Origin: Gymnopilus junonius
Lineage: Eukaryota > Basidiomycota > Agaricomycetes > Agaricales > Galerinaceae
Reading direction: 5' to 3'
Assembly (NCBI GenBank): GCA_015501075.1
Contig: JADNYJ010000012.1
Location: 372,001-436,000, forward strand
DNA: 64,000 bases
Below the pieces are notes generated by a model. That model had not been told where the DNA came from. It made no database searches and saw nothing but the letters and a program-made list of their open reading frames with translations. Shown piece after piece: positions 11,141-22,639 of the stretch. Every line of letters starts with the position of its first letter. Position 1 is the first letter of the stretch. A program made the translations under genes and the position numbers.

Positions 11141-13443
11141 TCACTTGGTATCAATCCTCTCAAACTTGGTCTGCATCTTCCTCCTCTCCCTCCTCCTCCT
11201 CCTTCGTTCCACAATTGTAGAAACCAACAGTGCAGGCCACCACACCCTATCCCAGATCTTCAACTTCCTAATCGTGACACCACCTGAGGGTGCAACGCCA
11301 AACCCAAAGCCAATATCATCCACCTCGTCTCTGGACCTTCTTTGAGCCACGCCACCGTTCGCACCAGCACTACCATTGACGGTATCAAGGGCATCGGGGT
11401 GGAGTTCATGCACATTTCGTATATCGAGGTACCTCTTCTCGGTGATTTGGATTTGGTACCCGATGACGACCCAGATCGTGAGCAGAGTGAGAGGGACGGC
11501 AGCTGCAAAAAAGTGCCCAAGCGTTCCATGGCTGCCAGGGTTAATTTCTTGGACGTTCATACCAAAGATGTTCTGTGAACAGAGGTAAAAAAACTGGGGC
11601 GAGGATAGATTGGAAGAAAGGCTTACAGCGATGAAGGAGGCGGGCAAGAATACCATAGTTAAGTAGGCAATTTGTTTCATGGCTGCAAATGATCACATGG
11701 GAAACTTGGAAAGGCTGGTCAGCAAAGAAAAGACGAACCTGCACTGTCTCGAACAGTTGCCTCAGTGAGCTTCTGCATCCCTCTACTATCTTCGATATTT
11801 ATAATACTGAATTCCTAGATACTCAGTCGTATCAGTAACGTGCCAACACGAAGGAACCTGGCAACATTAGAAATTTTACCAAATCCATGACATTCTTCAA
11901 ACGACTCTCCATCAACATCCTACTTCTCTCAAGCCTATCAACCTCTAACAATAACGTCCCACACTCGCGGTCCATCAGCGTCTCGTTCTGCCTCCTTTCC
12001 TCCGCAACCGCCGCATCGTGAGGTTCAGAGTCTCTAGGCTGCAGGGACGGATTGGGCGTGTCTTTGACGAACAGGATGCTATTTCGGAAATCTTGCAGGA
12101 GGGAATCATAGTGCAACAGGTGGGCGCTGATCGCGTGGAGTTCTTGGGTGAGTGTGAAGTCATTAGTCACGATTACTTGAGATTCCTGGGTTGTTTCAAA
12201 ACATCAGCGACACAATTCGAAAGACAAGGCAAAGATACTTACCAAAAAACAGATATGATTATACAAGTCCTCCAACGACTCATCCCAAGCATAAAGACCA
12301 TACCAAAGCAGGCTTAGGAGGACGAATGTTGGATCGGTGGTATCCTTGAAAATATTTCCCCAGTACACCGATTTGCCGGTGAGGTGCACGCGAGTATGTA
12401 TAGCCTCAGCAGTGGTCGTTTTTCGGTTAGCATTTGGGTGTAAGGAGATAATAGTATTGCCCTTCGGGGTGCGGACCATGTGGATGGCGAGGAGGTCATG
12501 CGTGAGGACGCGGTTGCCTGCGTGAAAAGGATAAGGTTAAGACATGCAATTGCGAACGTTTATTTTAGCAACTGACTGGAGCGAAGAGGAAGGGCAGCTT
12601 GTGTATCGATGACGAGATCGGGTAATTTGTAGTTCCCTCGGGTTACATTATTAAGGAAGCTCGGATTGGGGCTTGGGGGACGGTAGTTGGGTTCGACAAG
12701 CCTTTGATAAAGGTTAAAATAATTGTAATGTCTGTCTCCGCTCTGTTAGTACACTCACAAAGTAAGAAGACATAAGGGAAGGCCTACGATCTGATTCGTG
12801 AGGAACGACATGAGATTGGAAGCGAGAGGGAATCCAGCCGAGAGTTGAAGTAAAGAAAAAGGGCTCGATATTGTAACGAGTACCCAGCATTTGTAGAACA
12901 GGGCCAGATAGACCTTCAGCAAAGAGTGCACGAACTTTGACCCCTTGTGGCCTCTAAGGGCAAAAAAAGTTCCAAAATCAGCACGAAAGCCACATAAGAG
13001 GTGTAAAAAACGAACTTACCCCCTCTTGGATGGCTAACCACTGTTTATCCTGCGTCCTATCATTTACATTCCTCTCGCCGGGATTTCGAAAGATGCCATC
13101 CTCCATCACATCCAAATAATAAAGCGTACATGTATCCGACTTTCTGGACTCGACAATCCTCGAGATCCCACTTTTCTTCTGTTGGCGCGGCGTCCAGTTT
13201 GGGTATAGTGCTTGTGGGTATTTGCACCAACAAAATTCTTGGTTGCGCGCTTGGGCATGCTCGCACGGCGACGCGGACATTGGAAGGTGACTGTCCGGGT
13301 CTTCGATTCGTGCTGGGTCGACCTACAAACAGGTAAGAAGGCTAAAGTTATGAGTCAACAGGGAGTTAGCGCACCTCATCACCAAGGTCAAGAAATGGCC
13401 AAGGACCTAAGGTGCGGACATAGAAGTAAGATTGGTCAGTCAT
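11141..13443 (-). CDS. CorA-like divalent metal transporter family protein
   Basis: Membrane protein with the two C-terminal transmembrane helices and GMN loop of CorA/Mrs2/Alr Mg2+ channels, in the divergent form common in Agaricomycetes. At least seven exons. The start ATG at 13443 gives MTDQSYFYVRTLGPWPFLDL; after an intron VDPARIEDPDSHLP follows. Middle blocks include LFAEGLSGPVLQMLGTRYNI, VIDTQAALPLRSS, TKGKSVYWGNIF-like HLTGKSVYWGNIF, and a coiled region (LLLEVDRLERSRMLMESRL). TM1 is MKQIAYLTMVFLPASFIA; splicing then gives NIFGMNVQEINPG with GMN intact; TM2 is FFAAAVPLTLLTIWVVIGYQ. The C-terminus is basic. One base seems missing in the C run at 12675-12679: NPTTVP and SFLNNVTRGNYKLP lie in different frames. 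Transport of Mg2+ is inferred only from the family. Confidence 0.8.
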
Positions 13444-14193
13444 TCATTGATTAGGCTATTCATTCCGTACCCGAAGGAGCCCCGTGTCTATGGCTCGGAG
13501 GAGGAACCCTCGGAAGCACTGCAGGTGAGATGTGGGGTATTAAAGTAGTCCGATACATTGTATGTCGTTATTCTAAAAGACTTGTGGTATGAGGGTATCT
13601 TTGTGTCGTCCAAAAGCCAAGAAGGATATTAGAAAGTGAATGTCGTTAATAGTTCATGAAGGGGCACGAGTAGAGCGTGCGGAGGTCGTAACTGAATATG
13701 ATACAGATCGAAAGCCGAGCACAGTTCAAATCAGAGGTTCCGGCACCACGGTTATTTTCAGCCTTTCTCTTTTGACAACCCACATTTGTTATGACTGGAA
13801 ACCCTGATAGCCCTCTCTCAGCCGCCTGCTCTGTGATTTGTGTCGAAAACGAACCTCCTAAATATCTGGGCGATTCCCGCTATCCTGGCTGTGACGAATT
13901 ACTTTGGATACGCCTCTTGGGTCTGTTGTGATAGTGATAGTGATAGTATTATACACAGCACTGGCCCGTCCCAGGCCGCCGTGTTCCGAAAGTTATCCCG
14001 ATACAGGCTAGCTAATACTCTGAAAGACACCTATAATTGGCATCTGTCATTGCGAAGGAGTATAAGGGACCTGGGATACACGCGGCGACGTCATTCGGCG
14101 GCGGGAGGCAGTGCTCTCCATCTTTCTCTCTCACACTTCACTCTCCACCATAACCTACCATAACTTTTCGTTCAACTTCCCTGGACCTTCAAC
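13444..14193. promoter_or_regulatory. Divergent region between CorA-like gene and NLR fragment
   Basis: No gene recognised. A short GATAGT microsatellite lies at about 13930-13950. The last 100 bases before 14194 (CCATCTTTCTCTCTC and CACTTCACTC) match the leader of the intact NLR gene upstream of 43230. Confidence 0.45.
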
Positions 14194-14637
14194 ATGAATT
14201 TCTTCGAGCGGGCAAGCGATTTCATTGCAAACGGGAATTGGATCAATACCAGCGCTCGCGATCGGGTAAATCTTTCCGCCACTTTTCACCAATCTTGCAA
14301 TGACTTGCACATTTTTTAGATCAATATCGATCGTGTCGAACAGCTTACTTACAATAGTTATCACCAGCACATCTTACTGACTACAGCTGACCCACCAGCG
14401 AGACGTTTGGACGCGCTTACTCCTGCGCCGGAAGTTCGGTCCAAGACGAACCGCAAGCTGAACCCTAGTACACTCTTTCAAGGAAGGAAGCTCCAGCTCG
14501 ACCAGCTCAAAGCCTACTTCAAGCCGCGCCCAGTTGAGGAATCATCGAATCGGCGCTCACTCCTTCTTTACGGAATGGGCGGAATCGCAAAGACTCAGAT
14601 TTGTCTGAAATTTGCTGAAGAGATGTCTAATCAGTGA
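14194..14637 (+). pseudogene. Truncated NLR (NB-ARC/STAND) copy: leader, exon 1 and P-loop exon only
   Basis: Paralogue of the 5' end of the intact NLR at 40752-43230. Exon 1 (14194-14265) gives MNFFERASDFIANGNWINTS; exon 2 (14320-14633) contains LDALTPAPEVRSKTNRKLNP, FQGRKLQLDQLKAYFKPRP and the P-loop LLLYGMGGIAKTQICLKFAE. The Walker A is GGIAKT, where the intact copy has GGIGKT: the glycine before the lysine is replaced by alanine. Both copies have the same intron 1 position and the same CA/GTGAG intron 2 donor. Past that donor the sequence no longer resembles the intact gene and unspliced reading stops at TGA 14635-14637. No Walker B, ARC or TPR part follows. It could make a roughly 130-residue peptide if transcribed; most likely a dead partial duplicate. 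Confidence 0.8.
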
Positions 14638-16024
14638 GCTGAATACCTTCGTACTTCTTGAACTGTCCCTTTATCTATATCATATGATGATATCAACAAC
14701 ACAAACCAAGAGGTACTAAATTTGAATGAAGCCTTAGGAGGTACTTCAAGGTAGGATATATTGCCTCCATCACAGAGGTAGAGCATGCTATACACACTAT
14801 ATTTTAATGGACTTCATTCCAAGGACATTGAATCAGAAAGTCAGAAAGTCAGGCCTACCATGAATAATTGATGCTCTGAGAAATTAGAATGCACTTGGCA
14901 AGCTGCAAGGACACACATTAGTTAACAAATGTCAAGAAGCAAAGAGACTGACATACTACTGTCTGTGATCTCTCTAATCAGTGCTCCGATCGAATGCCGA
15001 CCAACCATTGACCCTCATCACTGTCCGAGTCAAAGGTTGAGAGAGTGTTCGTTCTTTGTTCATTCTGAATAAAACGTGGGTTTTACACTGAACTTGCTGA
15101 CAGCAATCTCCATAGAGGCAAAATTCAAGCGCCAACATGTGAACAGAAATCGACATATGAAAGAAATGCTCGAGCCTTTTTTCTGCCTTGGACATTCAGA
15201 TTCCCCATGCTGTAGCGGTAACGACGCTGGAGGTGAAAGGAGCTAACAAAATGCGACCACATCGGCACCTCTTACGCAAGAGATATCTTTTATGCTGCTG
15301 CGAGTAGTTTCATTCTCGAAGGTGCTCTGCGTTTAAAGTTGACTCTTGAGCAGAGACCGCTGGCAAGTAGGATATCATTTCCGTCTTCCAAGGGATCGTA
15401 TCCGCAAGACAAGAGCCAAGAGGTGCAGCCATGTCTTAGAGGGCCATAGGAGTTCAAGACTGCAGTGAAAGTAATGTCGGAGGAGAGAACAAGTCCACGC
15501 CGGGTTCCGAGTTCCGTGATCCTCGCCCAAGTCGCGTCACAAATTTCGTGTTCTTTTCCTCACCATTGGCCTCATCATGCACGACCTGTGCTTCGGCGTA
15601 CACTTCATCCCGTTGCACTCCTAATAGCACCAGAACAGTTCACCTCACCAAACTGATCAACAACTACCAGTTTGAAGGCTCGTTATTCCATGATTTTTGT
15701 CATCCAGCAGCGTCAAACCGCCTCTCTCACCCACACCTGTGTTGTGCATTTATAAACAGACAGGTCCAACCGAGGTTCCAGGAAGGGAGAACGGATGTCC
15801 GGGTTTATATCGGACATCGATATGAACGAGGCGGTGCAAACTCGAATAACACCTGATCCACTCCACCCACGCAGGGTGACCCAGAGGGGGTATACATAGC
15901 GGAGCAGGGGAGGCACTTTCCACCAAGACACCTCCGCGCTTTCTTGTCTGCCTGCTCGGTGCCGTAGGTAGACCATTTGCCACCCCGTCCTGTGCATCTC
16001 TACAACAGGCCCAACGATTCCGCC
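14638..16024. other. Intergenic, no gene recognised
   Basis: About 1.4 kb between the NLR fragment and the permease. Open frames on both strands are short, overlap each other and carry no motif. Continuing homology to the NLR gene was looked for and not seen. A TTTATAAA motif occurs at about 15750. Confidence 0.45.
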
Positions 16025-17994
16025 ATGGTTTCCGGTTCCGCTATAGCCACTTTGGTGGTGTTCATCCTGTCTATAATATGTGTCATATACCCGTTTTCAT
16101 TCCCCGTATACCTGCCCTACTTGAAGCGCAGACGAATCCCTGTAGACCTCACCACGGCCCCCATCATCGCCATACTCGTTCTTTGGGCGGCTCAATGTCT
16201 AGGTCCTGGCCAGGTGAGATCGTGAATACGACCCTGCATAAATTTTCATTAACAAATAGGCGCCTGTCACTTTTTCAAGATTAGAAATGGGATTGTGTAC
16301 GTTATTCTCCCTCGTAGAAAGCATAGCTCTCTAATGTACTTCTAGCGGTACCGACGGAGTCAAGCCATACAACATCCTCATTCTCTTCTTCTCACTGGCC
16401 TACATGGCCATCACATTGGACATCACAGGCATTCTCCAAGCCGCCGCATTCTGGGTCAGCAACAAAGGAGGGTCGAACGGATGGAAACTCTTCCTCTACT
16501 TCTACATGATGCTGACCGCGCTCAGCGTCGTGCTCGGTAATGACCCTGTCATCTTATCTGGCACGGCTTTCCTCGTGTATTACACGAAAGTGAACGAGGT
16601 GCGTATCTCCGCTACGCTTTTCCACGGAATGTTGTTTAAATAAACCGTGGACGCAGCTCAACCCAGTCGCTTGGCTCATGTCTGAATTCGCAGCCGCAAA
16701 CACCGCAAGCATGGTTCTCTTCGTCGGAAACCCGACAAACGTCGTCGTTTGCGAAGGCTTCCAGATCAACAACGCTGCATTTACAGCCTATACTATTCTC
16801 CCCTTCCTTGCGTGCATTGTTACCTCCTTCTTCGCTCTCGCACTCCAATTCCATTCTCAGAAGTACCTCCCTAAGAAGCTCAACGTATCCGGCGACCTTG
16901 ATGTGCGCTCGGTGCTGCTCGATCCCAAGGGCGCCTTGGTAGGCAGTTTGCTCTTAGGGACATGTTTGGTGGTGATCATCGTCGTGAGCTTCTTCCATGT
17001 GGACGTGTGGAAGATCAGTTTGCCATTTGCTGTTGCCAAGTTCGTGTTCGACATGGGATGGGACCATTATCGATACATGAATAAGATTTCAATGATAGGT
17101 GCGCACAAGGCCAAGAAGTCGGATGAAGATCTGAGCCAGGCCGAGGACGACATTGTTCTCAGTCAGCTTGCACAGCACAGGACAAATGCACTCAAGGACG
17201 AGGGGGATGGTAAAGGGGAGCCCAACGAGCGTTCCTCAAAGGCCGTCACTTTTGAGAAGAATGTTACTTCTGAGGAGCCTATTCCCTCCCTTGTACCTTC
17301 TCCAACGGAAACGCGGAACAACACCCGCTCGAATACAGCAGACACCCTCCGCCCAGGCTCAAATAACAAAATTTCTCCTTCCACTTCCACCCCCCTTCCC
17401 ATTCCCTTCTTCCAGCAACTCAAGCTCTTCCTCCACTCGTACCAACACCGCATATCCGTGCACTTTCCAACAATCTACACGGCATTCCCCCGACTCCCAT
17501 TCGCCCTTGTCCCATTTGCATTTTCTCAATTCATCCTCATAGAAGCACTGGCGCATCAAGGCTGGATCGATATTTTTGCGCGGTGGCTTGTGATCGCCAC
17601 TGGGCGGAGGATGTACCCTACTATATGGGTTGTCGGCGTCCTTGGAGTCATCCTGTGTAACCTCAGCGGGACGAACATCGGAGCCACGATCTTGCTCACC
17701 AAAATCGTGCGCTCCGCTTTACTCGCTTCAGCCGGCGGGAACCTCGACGCTGTCAATCTCAACGCGTTCAGCAGAAGCGCGGGCATCGCGCTCGCCGTGG
17801 CGTCGAATATCGGCGCTGTGTCGTTCACGTTTAGCGCTAGCCTTGCCGGGTTATTGTGGAAGCAGATTTTGAACCAGAAGGGGATTCATACTATCAAACA
17901 AGGGACGTTTGCGAGGTGGAATATCTTGCCGATTATGGTCATGACGGGCGTGGGGATGGCGGTTGTCAGTGCGGAAATGGCGGTTTTGTATTAA
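16025..17994 (+). CDS. ArsB/NhaD-superfamily anion permease
   Basis: Multi-spanning membrane transporter of the ion transporter (IT) superfamily, closest in look to ArsB-type permeases; substrate may be arsenite, phosphate or an organic anion. Exons 16025-16213, 16280-16300 (only 21 nt), 16347-about 16598, and about 16656-17994. The start ATG gives MVSGSAIATLVVFILSIICV (TM1). Typical blocks: PYNILILFFSLAYMAITLDI, FLYFYMMLTALSVVLGNDPV (the discontinuous-helix region with GNDPVI), EFAAANTASMVLFVGNPTNV (N-P-T-N loop), and in the second half NLSGTNIGATILLTKI and SNIGAVSFTFSASLAGLLWK. A hydrophilic loop of roughly 130 residues, rich in Ser, Thr and Pro, lies between the halves (17100-17410). No arsR, arsA or arsenate reductase gene lies nearby, so an arsenic role is not supported by context. 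Confidence 0.85.
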
Positions 17995-20900
17995 TGAACA
18001 AGTCGAGCTCTGGGGTGCTTCCTTGGTGGTTTGGTCACCTTCAGCTCGGCGAGGGTTGACTGCAGACCGAGCTCGTGACTGCAGCTCATGGTTGGACTTC
18101 TTGTCTTATCGTTATCTCAGCGGAGGTGAAAGATGGGAGTTATCTTCATCTCTGCAGTCCTTTCATCTATCCTATGACAGACAGGCTGAAGATCCTCAGG
18201 GCTTCCTGCTTCTTCTTCGGAGATTATCCAAGAGTGGGCCAAGAAGAAGGGTTGCAAATTGCCCTTATTCAATCACCAACAAGCCAAGTCTGCCAACACG
18301 GTCATTCATCTATTCAAAACTCGACGGACGCGGAGGCAGTTTGAGATTTGGCCGATACATTGACAAGCAGTTTTCAGTGTCTGTGGTGATACGAACGTGG
18401 CCGATTCGGTGATTCTCACTGGAGATGGACACGGGGATAGTAGAAGAGATGGTAAAATAAGTAGAGAGAAGGAAAAATGCCTTGCCTGGGTATGTATGTA
18501 ATCCAAGAGAGTCATGAAAGTCAATTGCAATGTCCAGTTTCGTATTTCAAGGCCTTGGCGGTAATATGGATGACAATGTTCCAACTAGCATGATGAACCT
18601 TGGTAAACTCCGCGTGAATTACTGATTTCCCCTTCATTTCCCTTTTTACGTCGTCAAGGGGTACTGCATATATATATACCGTTCACTGTAATGTCGGAAA
18701 TATCGATGGTCTGTCCGATTAAAGACACGCGATTGTACGCATCTCCAGGTGCGTGTCTTGAAAGTTGGAGCTGGAGTCCTGGATGAAAATCAGCAAAGTA
18801 CTAGGGCTTGTTGCGGTTCTATCATCTTGGTCTTTAGTAAATACTTTGACGGTTTGGCCGTTAATTTTGAGCTGCAGATTTTTTTGCGGCGTTATACCAG
18901 GTACAACATTTTCAAAAAAAGAGTGAAAATTCACTGACATAAAATAGATTGTTCGCTCAGAGGTTGTCAGGTTGCCATTACTGTCATCCGCCGCGGCTCC
19001 GTGTCTTTTAGTTGAGCAATTCGCTCCGCGGCGCTTGGTATGTAAGTCGCCCTGGGAGCGTAGATTACAGGTTGTGGGAGTAACTTGTTGAGTATTTCTT
19101 TCTTTCCTTTTTTGTTTTGAAAAGGGCGAAGGGCACGAGCATGGAGAATTTGTATTTGTAAATAATTTATAAGACCAGTGGCAGCCTCTTCGTCGGCTTT
19201 CGGTTGTCGATAACCTCTTTGTGGGCGAACGGCGAACGACCAGGGAACGAGAAGAGGTAAATATACATGGAAGACTGCGTGTTCCATGTGGCCTGGAAAT
19301 TACGAAGTCGTCGTGGTTGTTTTCGTCTTTTACGTTAGAAGCCAGGACTGGAACAAAACGAAAGCTTAGATTTGTCGTCGAGCTGACAGGAAAAAGGACC
19401 AGAAGATTTTCAACCTTCGTCACACTAATCGTATAGCGTACTTTGCAGGCAGCTCTCTCACTAGTGGGAACTTGTATTATTGAGTGTTGTGAGTCCTTCT
19501 CCTAGAAATGAAGCTGGAGAAGAGGCTGCCTTTTTGTGGGCATAGAATCACCGGCGAGGAAGCTGTAAAAGGAGTAGCGAGGAAAACATCGCGTTGCGGG
19601 CCATAAATTCTATCCATCGGACCCGAAGATCAACGGTCAAGTGTCTATCGAGGAGTCGACCGTCCCGTAGGAGAACTGGCCGCCCGGCGCCCACATTGAT
19701 GGAGCAAATTAAATACTAAGCTACACAGAATTAACCTCGTCATGAGATCAGCGACTACCTCCTGCCACGAAACTTTGTGGTCGAAATAGGCAATGGCTTG
19801 CTAATTATTGGTATCAGAGCACGTACAGCTTTGTAAACTCCTACCTTTATGACGGCGTTAACTCGAAGCATGTGATAAGAGTGCAAAACTTTTGCTGAGT
19901 TATTCTTATACACCGGTGAGCGTGCGCAGTTGATCATGATTGCATCCCCATTCGCGTGCTTGTGGCGGCTTATCGACCTTTACAGGATATCAAGAAGGAC
20001 GGGATGACATAGCGTAACGTAAGTCCAACACAGAACCATCGATGTGGACTAGGAGGCAGTGAGAGCCAGGGGCCCACGGTATTTCGGCATGCTTTCGTCA
20101 TTTCTTAGAATATTCTGTTGGCGGGGAACTCGGGGATTGATTGAATGATTTGGGGCTGTGGACCGTTGGACTGTCAGATGAAGAAAGATAAAAGTAGCCT
20201 TGAGCAACCCAATCGTCGATTTCGTAGCGTTATCGGGATTCACCTGCCAGCTAAAGTAAGAAAGTAGGTAAGTAAGTAAAGGGATCGGCTTCGGGTGTCA
20301 TTTTGACTTCACTAGCAGAATTCTCGGTTTGGATATGTCATATCTGATAGCACCTCTATAATCTATTCTCTCAAGTGAAGACTGTTGACGGCCGACTTCG
20401 GATGCTTATCCTTGGATGACGGATTGAATGAATGAATAAAAAAAAGGAGATGAGACGTAGTGAACTCACCCACCAAATAACTGACATGCGTATGGGCGAT
20501 TCACGCGCTGGGCCAAGTCCAAGTTCTCGACATTACCTATTTAGTGCCATGCACACATGCTCGTGAGCCTTCATGAGGCTGGCAGAGCCTAGCATAGAGC
20601 TAGAAGAATTTCGTGAGAGCTAGCTTGATAGTGAGTATATTATAAGGTAAGTTCGGAAGACGGGAGTTGCGAGGGAGCCTTGAGGAGGGAAAATGGGCTA
20701 GAGAGTTCGACATTCTGGGGATGGCTGCAAGGAGCGGGTGCGATTGGAGATTGGGAGATAAGTTGATCAGGCGTGTGTGGGCAGCATATGGATAAGTATT
20801 TGAGTCGATTGTTTTAGGTTTTCGAGCGGCAGAGGTGCAAAATAGGAGAAGTGAGAGTTCAACGCTCAGAGATAGGACGAATCATGAGGATTTAACAATA

Positions 20901-22639
20901 CGAACGCGATTGGAATTAGAATTGGAATTGGAAATCAGATTGAGGTCAGGTTCTCGAGCGTCCGGATGGATGAATGGAGGTGTTTGGATGTGGAGAAATG
21001 ATTGACAAGTTTCGCAACGTACTTGACCTCTAAAAGGCCAGGAGCTCTAAGAGACAGCAGTCACCGAATCAGTGATAGGAACTACGTCGGGGCTCGAGGT
21101 GGGCTGTGTTAAAAATTTTGACACATGGACGGCGTGAGTTACGACTTTGGTAACATTTCGGATTCCAAGACATCGTACCTTTGGTAGTCTGGCAAGGCAA
21201 ATACAGGTGCGCTAAGGTACGTAAAGAAGACAGGCCGCAACAGAGCGTTGTGCCAGGTTTACTCGTTGTCGCGTGCGACAAAAGTGCGCCACATACTGAT
21301 CTGGCAGATTCCAAATGCAATCCAAATTGAAAGGAAGATTCGCTGGGAGGGATCTCTGATATCAGAGCCAAACAAAACGAGGTCATGAAAGAGCACAAGT
21401 AGATCTTATTTCAGACATCCAGCACGGTGATAAAAATAAATGAACAGCTTATAGGTAGAGGACGGACTTCGGAAAGCCGCGTTCCCACTTGGAGTAGGAT
21501 TTCTAGATCAGTAAAATGACCATGACCCCACTTACGTATGTCCTGTCCTACGGCTTGAGCAGCTGAAGAACTAGATAAGTTTATATGTCATGGGCGATGG
21601 TGGGCGGTCTTCGGATATAGAACAAGTTGGATTAATTGGTCTCGACTGGATAGCCAAGCCGAGAGCTTCAGATGGAGGTCAACGGACAATATTAAGGGGG
21701 GGAGATAGGAAAGATAGAACCAGAACGGTGGCTGGAACAAGCGCAAGCGCACACATACAAAGGAGAGCCAAGCTAAACGATAAGGTTGCGATGGTAAACC
21801 CACAAGAAACCTCGGAAGAGAAAGGTCAGGATAGGTGGCGTCAATTGCAATGCATTATCGCTTCAATGAGCCTGGGTAGGGTAGATATGGCTCCGTGGAC
21901 GTTGATGCTCAGAGATTTTAGAGATGCACATAAACTTCATGGAGAAAGGGGAGGAAATCTTGGAGTTACAGCAAGAAGACAGGGATTCAATTTGATGGCG
22001 GCTGCAGAGGAGTGAATGGGGAATGGTACGTGGTCGATAATAATAGGCCGGTAGATATCTCTCCAAAACCGTCCGGCCTCTCAGGCACGGGCTACAATTG
22101 CGAAGAGCTCAAAGTCCGCGTAGGTTCTGTGCGACTGCAGACTTTTTTTACAGCTGTGTGAGATTCTCATGTCCGAGATCAGACAGTTGAATAGCGATTT
22201 GGTGAGGATGAGCCTGAGGGTGCAAGTTTAAGCGAGAGTGGCCGGATATCTTTTCGTAAGGGCAGAGAGAGCGAATTCATAAATAATTTTGGCGGGAGAG
22301 GATCGGGGAAAGGGGTGGTATGAGATGCGAGTTGTGCGGGTACTGCGCAATCGGTTTGGTCTGACGATCAGATTGAGTTCGCATGGCACGTGACATAGGG
22401 AATAGTGGGTGCCTTGCCCGAAGTCGGTCCATGTTCCCGTCTCCTTCGAATGGAGGGGACTGCAGCCAACTGTCTCCGCATCTCTTCCCCTCTTTCCCTC
22501 GCACACACATCATCCCCCACCAACGCGCGCGACGACCACAGACCTACCCAACATATCACGCCAGAAATACCCCTTATTATTCCATTTCTATCCCTTATCA
22601 CATCTCTATCAATTTTTTCTCAAGCAGGTAAGCGTCACT
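17995..22639. other. Long gene-poor region
   Basis: 4.6 kb without a gene I can support. Several open frames of 100-230 codons exist, but they overlap on opposite strands, many start at non-ATG codons, and none shows a motif or splice pattern. The sequence is rich in short purine tracts (for example 20620-20990) and ends in a pyrimidine-rich stretch (22430-22600) that looks like a promoter and leader for the OPT gene. Confidence 0.5.
18967..19287 (-). CDS. Possible small hypothetical protein
   Basis: 106-codon frame with an ATG at 19287. The part GYRQPKADEEAATGLINYL to RIAQLKDTEPRRM has a protein-like composition (charged, helix-forming) and lies in the gene-poor region. No family recognised. 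A competing 234-codon frame on the same strand starts at GTG and is serine-rich; both cannot be trusted. Low confidence. Confidence 0.2.
   Translation of the reverse strand: MEHAVFHVYLPLLVPWSFAVRPQRGYRQPKADEEAATGLINYLQIQILHARALRPFQNKKGKKEILNKLLPQPVIYAPRATYIPSAAERIAQLKDTEPRRMTVMAT

Noticed and set aside
14638..15300. Continuation of the truncated NLR copy
   Set aside because: I compared it with the intact gene downstream of the shared donor (Walker B, winged helix, TPR codons) and found no matching blocks.
15740..15760. TTTATAAA motif as TATA box of the permease
   Set aside because: It lies about 270 bases before the ATG with no supporting leader, too far for a confident call.
16025..17994. 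Arsenic resistance operon-like cluster
   Set aside because: Only the permease is present; no arsenate reductase, ArsA-type ATPase or methyltransferase gene lies close by.
18719..19423. 234-codon minus-strand open frame
   Set aside because: It begins at GTG, has no ATG before the last third, is Ser/Thr/Arg-rich without a motif, and overlaps another frame of equal merit.
21590..22015. 141-codon plus-strand frame in the gene-poor block
   Set aside because: No motif, no leader or splice context, low-complexity basic composition; most likely chance.
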